Of a DNA stretch of 6,698 nucleotides, positions 1 through 5,439 are shown one piece after another. Both the position numbers and the translations under genes were made by a program. Origin of the DNA: Deltaproteobacteria bacterium. GTDB lineage: Bacteria > Desulfobacterota > DSM-4660 > Desulfatiglandales > B25-G16. The notes beneath the pieces are model-generated. The model did no database searches. It saw only the letters and a list, made by a program, of their open reading frames with translations, and was not told the origin of the DNA. The stretch is from positions 1 to 6,698 of the forward strand of contig QMLW01000108.1 of NCBI GenBank assembly GCA_003646935.1, given 5' to 3'. Numbering within the stretch: position 1 is the stretch's first letter; each line of letters begins with the position of its first letter.

Positions 1-375
1 CTTATAACCCATCCTTTGAATGCTACAGCATGCAAGGGAGGCACGGCCACCAGACTTGCAATACATTACAACCGGCGTATTCTTATCAGAGATCTTCTTG
101 CCAATCTTGAACTCAAGGAGACCCCTGGGGATATTTATTGCTCCCGGTATGTGTCCTGACTTATATTCCTTTGGCTCACGGCAATCGAGGAATATAACAT
201 CACCCTTATCAAACAAGGCCTTGGCCTCCGACACAGCGATCGTAGTGATATTTTTCTTTGCCTCGGCTACTAGATCTTTGGCAGTCATATCCTCTGCCAA
301 TGCCAGAGAGCCTTGGAGGGCAAAGACGGCACTAATCATCAGCATAACCAATATTAATAGACTTTTTCTTTTCAT
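1..375 (-). CDS. Exported rhodanese-like domain protein (partial, C-terminus beyond the window)
   Basis: The visible 125 codons begin at ATG 375, preceded by a good ribosome binding site (AAAGGAGAG, about 8 nt upstream). Residues 1-27 form a Sec-type signal peptide: basic MKRK, a hydrophobic core, then ALA before ED. The rest is a rhodanese domain. It has a CH2A-like motif DCREPKEY followed by GHIPGAINIP (about 63-83) and an active-site loop C-K-S-G-G-R-A with the candidate catalytic cysteine at about 106. Rhodaneses carry persulfide (or perselenide) sulfur on that cysteine, and this one would act in the periplasm. The frame is still open at base 1, so the end of the domain is not visible. 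The gene follows the multiheme cytochrome on the same strand about 160 nt downstream, so the two are probably co-transcribed and may share sulfur or selenium redox chemistry; that link is inference. The domain call is firm, the substrate unknown. Confidence 0.9.
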   Translation of the reverse strand, partial: MKRKSLLILVMLMISAVFALQGSLALAEDMTAKDLVAEAKKNITTIAVSEAKALFDKGDVIFLDCREPKEYKSGHIPGAINIPRGLLEFKIGKKISDKNTPVVMYCKSGGRASLACCSIQRMGYK

Positions 376-378
376 TTA

Positions 379-492
379 TTACTCTCCTTTATTGTTTGCA
401 TTGTATTCCCTATTGTTTAATATATGAACCACGATATCTCTCACACGATACATGCCTTGTCTATCCCTATCGTTTGCCTCACCTCCTTTCAT
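379..492 (-). CDS. Possible small protein of 37 residues between cytochrome and rhodanese
   Basis: An ATG at 492 opens a 37-codon frame ending in TAA at 381-379. It is directly followed by a second TAA and then the rhodanese ATG, all in the same frame. An AGGTGA at 505-500, seven bases upstream of the ATG, is a good ribosome binding site. The peptide starts MKGGEAND and is hydrophilic and rich in Asn, Arg and Asp, with no signal peptide, membrane segment or cysteine. I recognise no family. The tight junction with the rhodanese start would fit translational coupling. It could equally be untranslated spacer with a chance frame, since 37 codons is short and no homologue can be tested here. A second ATG at 453 would give 24 residues but has a worse ribosome binding site. 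Confidence 0.3.
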   Translation of the reverse strand: MKGGEANDRDRQGMYRVRDIVVHILNNREYNANNKGE

Positions 493-536
493 GAGGGTTT
501 CACCTATCTTATGTTATCGTGAGTAACCGGCAACTC

Positions 537-1871
537 CTATTTGGGCTGCCATTTTTGCTTTCTCGGGATCAAATTGGCGGGAACAATAACCCCCTTGTTC
601 GCCTCTTTTTCCTTGTCCACCACGTCCTTGTCCAGCAGGAACAGAGACTCGTTTCCGTGACATGCGTTGCAGCTCGCATTCTGCGGCGTCTTCAGCTGGA
701 TATTATGAGGTGTAGACAGCTTCCAGGTAGGCAATGCATTAAATGACCTTAATGCTTTTTTTTCGTAAAAATCGAATAATTTTGGATCAACAGGGTTATG
801 CCGCACCGTGACGAATTTTTCAGGCCTCTTCTCCGATTGTATAGGATTGAGTCCGATCTTGAAATCAAACCATGAAGACTCTGTCTTGTAGAAGGCGAGT
901 CCCTGTTTGTCCTTTCCCACATGGCAGGTAGAGCAATTATTATACGGCTGGGAATGGCAGACATGACAACTTGCCTTATCCTTATGAATCCTATGTGTTA
1001 TTACATTCTTCGCCTCCTTGTCATAGATCTTCTCATGACAAGCTATGCATTTAGGCCCGTTTTCTACCTCGTAGCGGTTAGCGTATTCCTTTCCATCGCC
1101 GTGCATCTCTTCACCGGTATGGCACTTATCGCATTTCATGTATTTTTTCCTATGAATGCTTGGCAGGGTCCCCTCTTGCTCACCAAAATACTCTTTGTGA
1201 ACACGGCTCCCGTGACAAGCGGTACAAACCTCTTCCATAGGGGGTTTTCTTTGAAACAAATGACCGTCCAGAAATCCACCTTCTACCGAATCTGGCCTGC
1301 TGATATGACACTGTCCGCAGCTGCTGTGGCATTGAAAACAGTGGTTATTCATAGCGCCAGCTACCTTCTTGCTAATGATTGCCTCGGGATTTGCCCTTTT
1401 TTCGATAATTAGCCTATAGGGCCTGAGGCTTACATGAAGACTCTTTTGATAATGCTCATTGATCTCATCGTGGCAATCCCCACAGGCCGTGGTTGCATCG
1501 GGATAGGTGGGATCCTTAACAACCCCCTTGTGTGCGGTCTTCCAGTTAGGGTCATCAGGATTACCGCCGTGGCATTCGTGGCAGGCAAGCTCGCCGTGGT
1601 TTTCATCGTCTAGAATCTCGCTGTCAACGAAGATCTTCTCGTGCGGAGCCAACGGCTCCACAGCGCCGCCTCACCCCTCACCTTCTATTTCTGAAGACTT
1701 CAGTGCCGGCCTCATTTTGGCAATCTCCCGGGTTGCCTCAATCAATTTCTTGGCGCTGGTATGGCATTGAAAGCACTGGGTATCTTCGTAGGCCTGGCTC
1801 GTAAGAGGTGCGCTTGGGATAAGGAAAAGACTGAAGACTATAGCAATGCTAATCAGTCGCGCATAGTTCAT
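537..1871 (-). CDS. Selenocysteine-containing 11-heme c-type cytochrome (in-frame UGA at codon 67)
   Basis: Read as one gene of 444 residues from ATG 1871 (ribosome binding site AGGGGG at 1884-1879, 7-nt spacing) to TAG 539-537. Residues 1-27 are a signal peptide ending near SQA, so the protein acts in the periplasm. Heme motif 1 (CFQCH) starts at residue 33. A UGA follows at codon 67 in the context G-E-G-(UGA)-G-G-A-V. The same frame then stays open for 377 codons with ten more CXXCH motifs, starting at about 97, 130, 178, 185, 216, 247, 275, 302, 313 and 401. Motifs 4 and 5 are packed as CFQCHSSCGQCH. All 22 cysteines lie in heme motifs. A hairpin with bacterial SECIS geometry follows the UGA. 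If split, the downstream part would start at GTG 1661 without a signal peptide, and its hemes could not be attached in the cytoplasm, which argues for readthrough. Likely role: periplasmic electron transfer or oxyanion reduction, substrate unknown. A nonsense mutation or sequencing error remains possible. Confidence 0.8.
1642..1662 (-). promoter_or_regulatory. Candidate bacterial SECIS hairpin downstream of the UGA
   Basis: On the mRNA, arm UGUGGAGCC (1662-1654) pairs with GGCUCCGCA (1650-1642) over nine base pairs, eight Watson-Crick and one G-U, closing a GUU loop (1653-1651). The loop begins 17 nt after the UGA. Known bacterial selenocysteine insertion elements lie inside the coding sequence just 3' of the UGA and present a G (often GU) at the start of a small apical loop to SelB. 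Spacing, stem length and loop all agree with that pattern. There is no bulged U as in the E. coli fdhF element, and folding energy was not computed. Confidence 0.65.
1671..1673 (-). other. In-frame UGA, predicted selenocysteine codon
   Basis: The TGA sits between GGG and GGC codons in the cytochrome frame. It separates the exported, heme-1-bearing N-terminus from the ten-heme remainder without any shift of frame. Elsewhere in the window TGA ends genes normally (4334-4336 and 6462-6464) and Trp is written TGG, so a genome-wide UGA-to-Trp code is unlikely. The glycine-flanked position lies about 30 residues after heme motif 1 and 30 before heme motif 2. Confidence 0.7.
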
Positions 1872-2032
1872 ACGTGAACCCCCTGGTTATGGTTTCTGAT
1901 ACAAGTTTGCGTTTTTAACCTTGTGGATTCGAGAACCCTGTGATCTGGCACCCCATAGCAGATTTGCCAGGAGATGTCAAAAGGATTTTCCCACCCATGA
2001 GACCAAAAATCGTTACTGCGGAAGGGCCCAAT

Positions 2033-2056
2033 GGGTCACAATGTACTCTCTGACCC
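2033..2056. promoter_or_regulatory. Operator-like dyad GGGTCA-N12-TGACCC
   Basis: A perfect 6-bp inverted repeat (2033-2038 and 2051-2056) is separated by 12 bases. It lies about 160 bases upstream of the cytochrome start and just downstream of a weak minus-strand TATAAC box. The geometry resembles a binding site for a dimeric regulator, but a 6-bp dyad can arise by chance and no regulator gene is visible in the window. Confidence 0.25.
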
Positions 2057-2142
2057 TCATTTAGTGTTATATCCCAATGATGACTTAAAGAAATCTTTAC
2101 ACCGTTTTTCTCTAATTAGTATGTGCATAAAATCATAAGCAC

Positions 2143-2265
2143 GAAATCCGAAATCCTAAACAATTTCAAAATTCAAATATCCTAAAAATCTTTTGGATTT
2201 CGGTCGTTTGACATTCGGATTTGTTTCGGATTTCTATATTCGAATTTCGGATAAAAAATATTTTT
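2143..2265. repeat. AT-rich inverted and direct repeat block (core TTTCGGATTTC)
   Basis: GAAATCCGAAA at 2143-2153 is the exact reverse complement of TTTCGGATTTC at 2224-2234. Degenerate direct copies of the same core occur as GGATTTCGG near 2195, TCGGATTTG near 2215 and AATTTCGGAT near 2243. The block ends in a palindrome AAAAATATTTTT (2254-2265). It has no coding potential. It resembles dispersed intergenic repeats rather than a single regulatory site; whether it recurs in the genome cannot be seen here. Confidence 0.55.
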
Positions 2266-2333
2266 CTAACGATATATATTGCATTAAGTATAACAAGTGT
2301 GAAAATTATGAAAGGTATTTCTAGGACAGGATA

Positions 2334-3530
2334 CTAGGTATAGCTCTTAAAGAGCTCCCTTGAGATAATCATCTTCTGAATGCTCGAAGTTCCCTCCAGA
2401 TACTCCATACCCCTCGCGTCCGCACTGAATATCCCGATGATATTGTCCTTGAAGTAGCTCCTGCCGCCCATGATCATCAGCCCCAATTGAGCCACCGACA
2501 TCACCATCTGCGTAGCAAAAAGCTTGGCCTGAGATGAGGCACTCCTGTAGTACGGGGTGTGTGCCTGTTTCAGGGCATAGAAGCACAAGCCCCGTGCCGC
2601 GTTGATCTGGGTATACATATCGGCCATCTTAAAGGCGATGTCCTGGCTGCTGGTAAGGGGTCGATCGAATTGAACCCTCTTGCGGGAGTAAGCGAAGAGC
2701 TCATCCAAGATTCGACAGGCAAGGCCGCAGGAGATGCCAGCAAGCAATATCCGCCCCCTGTCTATTGCATCAAGGGCCAGGAGCAAGCCCCTGCCCTCAT
2801 CACCCACGAGATTCTCCCTCGGAACCATACAATCCTTGTAGATGAGCCTCCCCGTCGGAAGGAGCTTCAGCCCGTCCTTTTCAGGCAACAGTACCACCCT
2901 GAATCCCTCTATACTACCGTCAACGGCAAAGACGCTCAGCGACCTGGCCGCTCTCCTGCCCTTTGTATTCACCAGGATTGTGTAAATGTCGGCGAGACCT
3001 GCATTGGAGATGAAGATCTTCTCCCCGTTAAACACATAGTGATCCCCGACGGGCCTGGCGGTGAATTCAATAGCGCTTGCATCGGTACCGGCCTTTTCCT
3101 CGGTCATGGCAATAGCGCCGAACTCCCCCTCCCGTAATCTGGAGAGGAACCGCTCCTTCTGCGACTCGTCCTCTCCTGCGAGGATGAGGTCCACAGCACG
3201 ACTATGAGCAACGAATATAATTCCCATGCTCGGGCAGGTGTAGCCCAACAGCTCCATGATAAAATAGATGTTCTCCTCGCTCGTCTTGGTCCCCCCGTAC
3301 TCGACGGGAATAAACCGTTCAAAGAACCCGATTTCCCGCAAACCAGAATAGATAGGCCCCCACGAAGAGGGGAAGACCACCTTGTTGTTCTGCAACATGA
3401 GCCCGTGCTCGTACATGCCCGGCACATTGCACATTACCTTATCCCTGAGAAGTTGAGTAAAACTCTCGGTGAAGGTAGAATCCTCTTCGCCCTCGCTAAA
3501 TGAGCGAAGTATCATGATCAGGTTATCCAC
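2334..3530 (-). CDS. Acyl-CoA dehydrogenase family flavoprotein
   Basis: 398 residues, a typical length for the family. These cytoplasmic FAD enzymes form the alpha,beta double bond of an acyl-CoA and pass electrons to ETF. The N-terminal helical domain contains IPVEYGG (74-80). The middle beta domain contains AMTEEKAGTDAS (141-152) and NGEKIFISNAG (168-178), the usual flavin- and substrate-contacting segments. The C-terminal domain contains GRILLAGISCGLA (259-271), YSRKRVQFDRPL (281-292) and KMADMY. Glu379 in YLEGTSSIQ aligns with the catalytic base of medium- and short-chain enzymes. The start is GTG 3530 with GAAGGG upstream; ATG at codon 6 is an alternative. Conservation of the core motifs suggests an active enzyme. 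The acyl substrate cannot be read from sequence alone. It is divergent from a thioesterase, and no ETF genes are in the window. Confidence 0.93.
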   Translation of the reverse strand: MDNLIMILRSFSEGEEDSTFTESFTQLLRDKVMCNVPGMYEHGLMLQNNKVVFPSSWGPIYSGLREIGFFERFIPVEYGGTKTSEENIYFIMELLGYTCPSMGIIFVAHSRAVDLILAGEDESQKERFLSRLREGEFGAIAMTEEKAGTDASAIEFTARPVGDHYVFNGEKIFISNAGLADIYTILVNTKGRRAARSLSVFAVDGSIEGFRVVLLPEKDGLKLLPTGRLIYKDCMVPRENLVGDEGRGLLLALDAIDRGRILLAGISCGLACRILDELFAYSRKRVQFDRPLTSSQDIAFKMADMYTQINAARGLCFYALKQAHTPYYRSASSQAKLFATQMVMSVAQLGLMIMGGRSYFKDNIIGIFSADARGMEYLEGTSSIQKMIISRELFKSYT

Positions 3531-3560
3531 GGTAGCCCTTCCCTGTGAAATGTACCCCCT

Positions 3561-3594
3561 ATCTTAGATAATCGGCTATCCTGAATCAAGGATA
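3561..3594 (-). promoter_or_regulatory. Putative sigma-70-like promoter with overlapping dyad for the acyl-CoA dehydrogenase
   Basis: On the minus strand, TTGATT (3589-3584) and TAAGAT (3566-3561) are spaced by 17 bases and lie about 30 bases before the GTG start. Each matches the consensus at four of six positions. An inverted repeat TATCCT / AGGATA (3577-3582 and 3589-3594, 6-base loop) sits over the -35 and the start of the spacer, where a repressor would block polymerase. Acyl-CoA genes are often controlled by TetR- or GntR-type repressors, but assigning one here would be speculation. Confidence 0.35.
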
Positions 3595-3666
3595 ATCCGC
3601 ACATCCAGGCATGCACCATAGAGCCTTCTTTTGCCCGAGCAACAGGGTAAACCACGTTGGAATCTC

Positions 3667-3689
3667 GCGCGGGGCATGAGATCCCGCGC
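3667..3689. repeat. GC-rich hairpin followed by an A-tract
   Basis: GCGCGGG (3667-3673) pairs perfectly with CCCGCGC (3683-3689) across a 9-base loop, and seven A residues follow on the plus strand (3690-3696). No T-tract lies 3' of the stem on either strand, so it is not a classical intrinsic terminator. It could be a repeat-type palindrome or act in the leader of the thioesterase region. The function is unknown. Confidence 0.4.
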
Positions 3690-3798
3690 AAAAAAAGAAC
3701 ACGTCAAAATCCATCATCACCCTCCTCCCATTTTGGGCTTTCCTGCGGGCTAGACGCGGGAGGCAGGGCGCACGAACGGCGGCCGGGTGACAAAAGGA

Positions 3799-3827
3799 TT
3801 GATCAGCCAGCGTCATTTCTGTACTAT
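3799..3827 (+). promoter_or_regulatory. Putative sigma-70-like promoter for the thioesterase
   Basis: TTGATC (3799-3804) and TACTAT (3822-3827) are separated by exactly 17 bases, each matching the consensus at four of six positions. The site is about 60 bases upstream of the GTG start. The plausibility rests on spacing and position only. Confidence 0.3.
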
Positions 3828-3889
3828 GAGCTAACGCTGAGAAGTTCTCTCATCGCCATGTAGTATCAAAACGCAATAGAGGTGCAACG

Positions 3890-4336
3890 GTGCGTACTTC
3901 GCTTTCCCGAGAGAGGCTTGAGTTTCTAGCAAAGGATTATCGTCGTGGATTCATCAAGCATTGCGGCTTGGAGGCCGTGCGCGTAAAGAGGGGCTTGTTC
4001 GAATCACGCGTTCTGATCGGAGAAAACCATAGAACGCAAGACAACTTTATTCACGCCGGGCTTATGGCTACCATGGCAGACCACACCGCCGGTTACGCAG
4101 CCTTTACGGTGGTTTCCGAGGAGTTCCGAATACTGACGATTGAGTTTAAGATCAATTTCCTAAAACCCGCTTTCGGCAATGCGCTGCGCTGTCGTTCCAG
4201 GGTAATGAGCCAAGGCAAACAGATCATCGTGGCCGAATCCAAGGTCTATGATGTAAGAGAAGACCGCGAAACACAGGCGGCTGCGGCGCTCGTCACCCTC
4301 ATGGCAGTACCAGCGGAGAAGTTAGCCGTTGCGTGA
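3890..4336 (+). CDS. PaaI-type hot-dog fold acyl-CoA thioesterase
   Basis: 148 residues, the normal size for a single hot-dog domain. The signature segment is QDNFIHAGLMATMADHTAGYAA (about 50-71) around the central helix. It matches the family pattern H-x-G-x(4)-hydrophobic-A-D with His55, Gly57 and the likely catalytic Asp64. The following strands include TIEFKINFLKPA, equivalent to the usual strand after the helix in PaaI proteins. The expected reaction is hydrolysis of a cytoplasmic acyl- or aryl-CoA thioester. The GTG start at 3890 is chosen because AGAGGTG lies about six bases before it. It is divergent from the acyl-CoA dehydrogenase, which supports a shared acyl-CoA role, and convergent with the zinc-ribbon gene 16 bases after its TGA. 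The substrate is not predictable. Confidence 0.88.
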   Translation: MRTSLSRERLEFLAKDYRRGFIKHCGLEAVRVKRGLFESRVLIGENHRTQDNFIHAGLMATMADHTAGYAAFTVVSEEFRILTIEFKINFLKPAFGNALRCRSRVMSQGKQIIVAESKVYDVREDRETQAAAALVTLMAVPAEKLAVA

Positions 4337-4352
4337 TCGTGGGGGCATCATG

Positions 4353-4643
4353 CTACTTCTTTTTAAAGAGGTTATCCAATGACTGTCTCGCTAGTGCCTC
4401 TTTCCCGGACACACTCTCCCTTGCTCCCTTGATAATGAAATAATCGCAAAAATTGGCCCGCTCCTTGTCCATTACCCTCTCGGCTGAGACCTCCTTACAC
4501 TCGTTATATGATCCGGGATCGTAGAATTTGCATTGCACGCAGCACCGGAGATCGCGCCCGCAATGGGGGCAGGTATCACTACGTGTGACCGTGCCCGTTA
4601 TTTCTATCTCCTTATTACAAAAACTACATCGTATCATATGCAT
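4353..4643 (-). CDS. Small Cys-rich zinc-ribbon-like protein of unknown function
   Basis: 96 residues with nine cysteines in a metal-binding arrangement: CSFC (6-9), CPHC (25-28), CCVQC (34-38), C49 and C66. The first two pairs make a zinc ribbon with a short beta hairpin between them. The CVQCKFYDPGSYNEC segment and RANFCDYF give a second probable metal site. The C-terminal 25 residues are polar and end in Lys. I believe this is a conserved hypothetical family frequent in Desulfobacterota, but I know no function and cannot search. AGGA lies 4 nt before ATG 4643 and 10 nt before the in-frame ATG at 4637, so either start is possible. No signal peptide is present, so it is probably cytoplasmic. 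It is convergent with the thioesterase. Confidence 0.75.
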   Translation of the reverse strand: MHMIRCSFCNKEIEITGTVTRSDTCPHCGRDLRCCVQCKFYDPGSYNECKEVSAERVMDKERANFCDYFIIKGARESVSGKEALARQSLDNLFKKK

Positions 4644-5114
4644 ACCATCCTATGACTACCATAAAAATAGCAGTCCGGGTAAAAGATAAAGATTCGTTGT
4701 CCTGTCATTTCAGTGTTTTTGGAATGATGGAATAATGGAGTAATGGAACAATGCTAGAAAGGTAAAAGAAACGTAGCATAATCATCTGTTTCCATTCCAA
4801 TACTCCAGTTCTCCAAGGCTCCCTTATTGTATCTCCAGGCATAGCCAAAGAACTCTGACCACACCCATGCAGGACGTGGTTTACTTATGCGGCATAAAAA
4901 AGTGAATAGCGCCGGGATGAACGATGCAAACCTCCCGATTTCCAGTTCACCTTTACAATATTTGGCACGGGGATGTAAAGCGAAATACACTTGTTTTTTT
5001 CCCTCGAATACCGTAGGTAATGGAGTCGGGCCGATTTTACTCCATGTTTTCCTCCATCCCCTCTCCGAGGCAGGAGTGGATTATGGCCTTCTCGTCTTAG
5101 ACCCTAGCTAAGCC
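4644..5114. other. 471-base spacer without a convincing gene
   Basis: The spacer holds the inverted repeat at 4721-4807 and a smaller dyad ATGGAGT / ACTCCAT (5020-5026 and 5039-5045). Frames across 4754-4990 (minus) and 4887-5111 (plus) overlap each other, lack ribosome binding sites and have no recognisable domain. It is the expected location of promoters for both flanking genes, but no strong -35/-10 pair was seen. Confidence 0.5.
4721..4807. repeat. Nested inverted repeat with short tandem TGGAATAA-like units
   Basis: The plus strand reads as degenerate tandem units (GGAATGAT, GGAATAAT, GGAGTAAT, GGAACAAT). Arm TGGAGTAATGGAA (4736-4748) pairs with TTCCAATACTCCA (4795-4807) with one mismatch. 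Inside it, ATGCTA (4751-4756) pairs with TAGCAT (4774-4779). The whole could fold as a long imperfect hairpin. It has no coding content and resembles a dispersed palindromic repeat; copy number cannot be judged from one window. Confidence 0.55.
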
Positions 5115-5372
5115 GTGGCAGAGGACATGAAGGAGGATTATAAAAAGGTTGCAACCCTGGAACATGAGATCGAGGCCCGGCTCCTGGACTCCATACTCAA
5201 CGAGAGAAACGTGCCCCATCTCATCACGTCATATTACGATACTGCCTATGACGGCCTTTACCAAACCCAGAAGGGATGGGGTTATATCAGTGCTCCAGAT
5301 GCCTATCTCGAGGAGATACTCGAAATTATCGCCATCGTGAGGAAGGAATCCCAAGGTCGGTCCCCGGAATAG
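5115..5372 (+). CDS. Small DUF2007-like protein (putative signal-transducing family)
   Basis: 85 residues from GTG 5115 or 81 from ATG 5127; neither has an ideal ribosome binding site, and an in-frame TAA lies just before the GTG. The protein runs VATLEHEIEARLLDSIL, then NVPHLITSYYDTAYDGLY, QKGWGYI and a C-terminal acidic helix LEEILEIIAIV. The order of an EA-rich helix, a turn into a short strand, and a final helix resembles DUF2007/GlnB-like small domains, in which the helix-one glutamate-alanine pair is characteristic. The biochemical role is unknown. It has no signal peptide and is probably cytoplasmic. It is the first gene of a plus-strand run, followed after 67 bases by the B12-binding protein, so an operon is likely. 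Confidence 0.65.
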   Translation: MAEDMKEDYKKVATLEHEIEARLLDSILNERNVPHLITSYYDTAYDGLYQTQKGWGYISAPDAYLEEILEIIAIVRKESQGRSPE

Positions 5373-5439
5373 CTAGCTTCGGGGACTACCGCCTGTGATA
5401 AGGACATCTGGAGTATGTACAATCAGGGGGGTTTGCTAG

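Larger units (their letters stand above)
1872..2333. other. 462-base spacer without a recognisable gene
   Basis: The spacer lies between the acyl-CoA dehydrogenase stop and the cytochrome start, both on the minus strand. No convincing coding frame or tRNA was seen. The part near the cytochrome should hold its promoter: a TATAAC box on the minus strand (2071-2066) is a weak -10 candidate with no clear -35. The AT-rich half nearer the dehydrogenase carries the repeat block annotated separately. No T-tract hairpin terminator stands out after the dehydrogenase stop. Confidence 0.6.
3531..3889. other. 359-base divergent spacer with promoters and a GC-rich hairpin
   Basis: The spacer separates the divergent dehydrogenase and thioesterase genes. 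It holds the two promoter candidates listed separately, the hairpin at 3667-3689, and a markedly GC-rich stretch at about 3738-3788. No RNA gene was recognised. The minus-strand frame across 3586-3816 has no recognisable protein character. Confidence 0.5.

Noticed and set aside
921..1412. A 163-codon plus-strand frame inside the cytochrome gene
   Set aside because: It lies entirely antisense to the well-supported multiheme cytochrome and has no recognisable domain or ribosome binding site.
537..1661. A separate cytochrome gene starting at GTG 1661
   Set aside because: It would lack a signal peptide and so could not receive its ten hemes. It is in the same frame as the upstream ORF and separated only by UGA and three sense codons. 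A single Sec-containing gene explains the data better.
2559..3137. A 192-codon plus-strand frame inside the acyl-CoA dehydrogenase gene
   Set aside because: It is antisense to a gene with all family motifs intact, and its translation has low-complexity, non-protein-like character.
4963..4982. A sigma-54-like site beginning TGGCACG
   Set aside because: The -24 half is perfect, but the -12 half reads TGTAA and lacks the required GC, so it should not function.
4754..5111. Two overlapping frames on opposite strands (4754-4990 minus, 4887-5111 plus)
   Set aside because: Neither has a ribosome binding site or a domain, and one reads through the palindromic repeat. Both look like chance frames.
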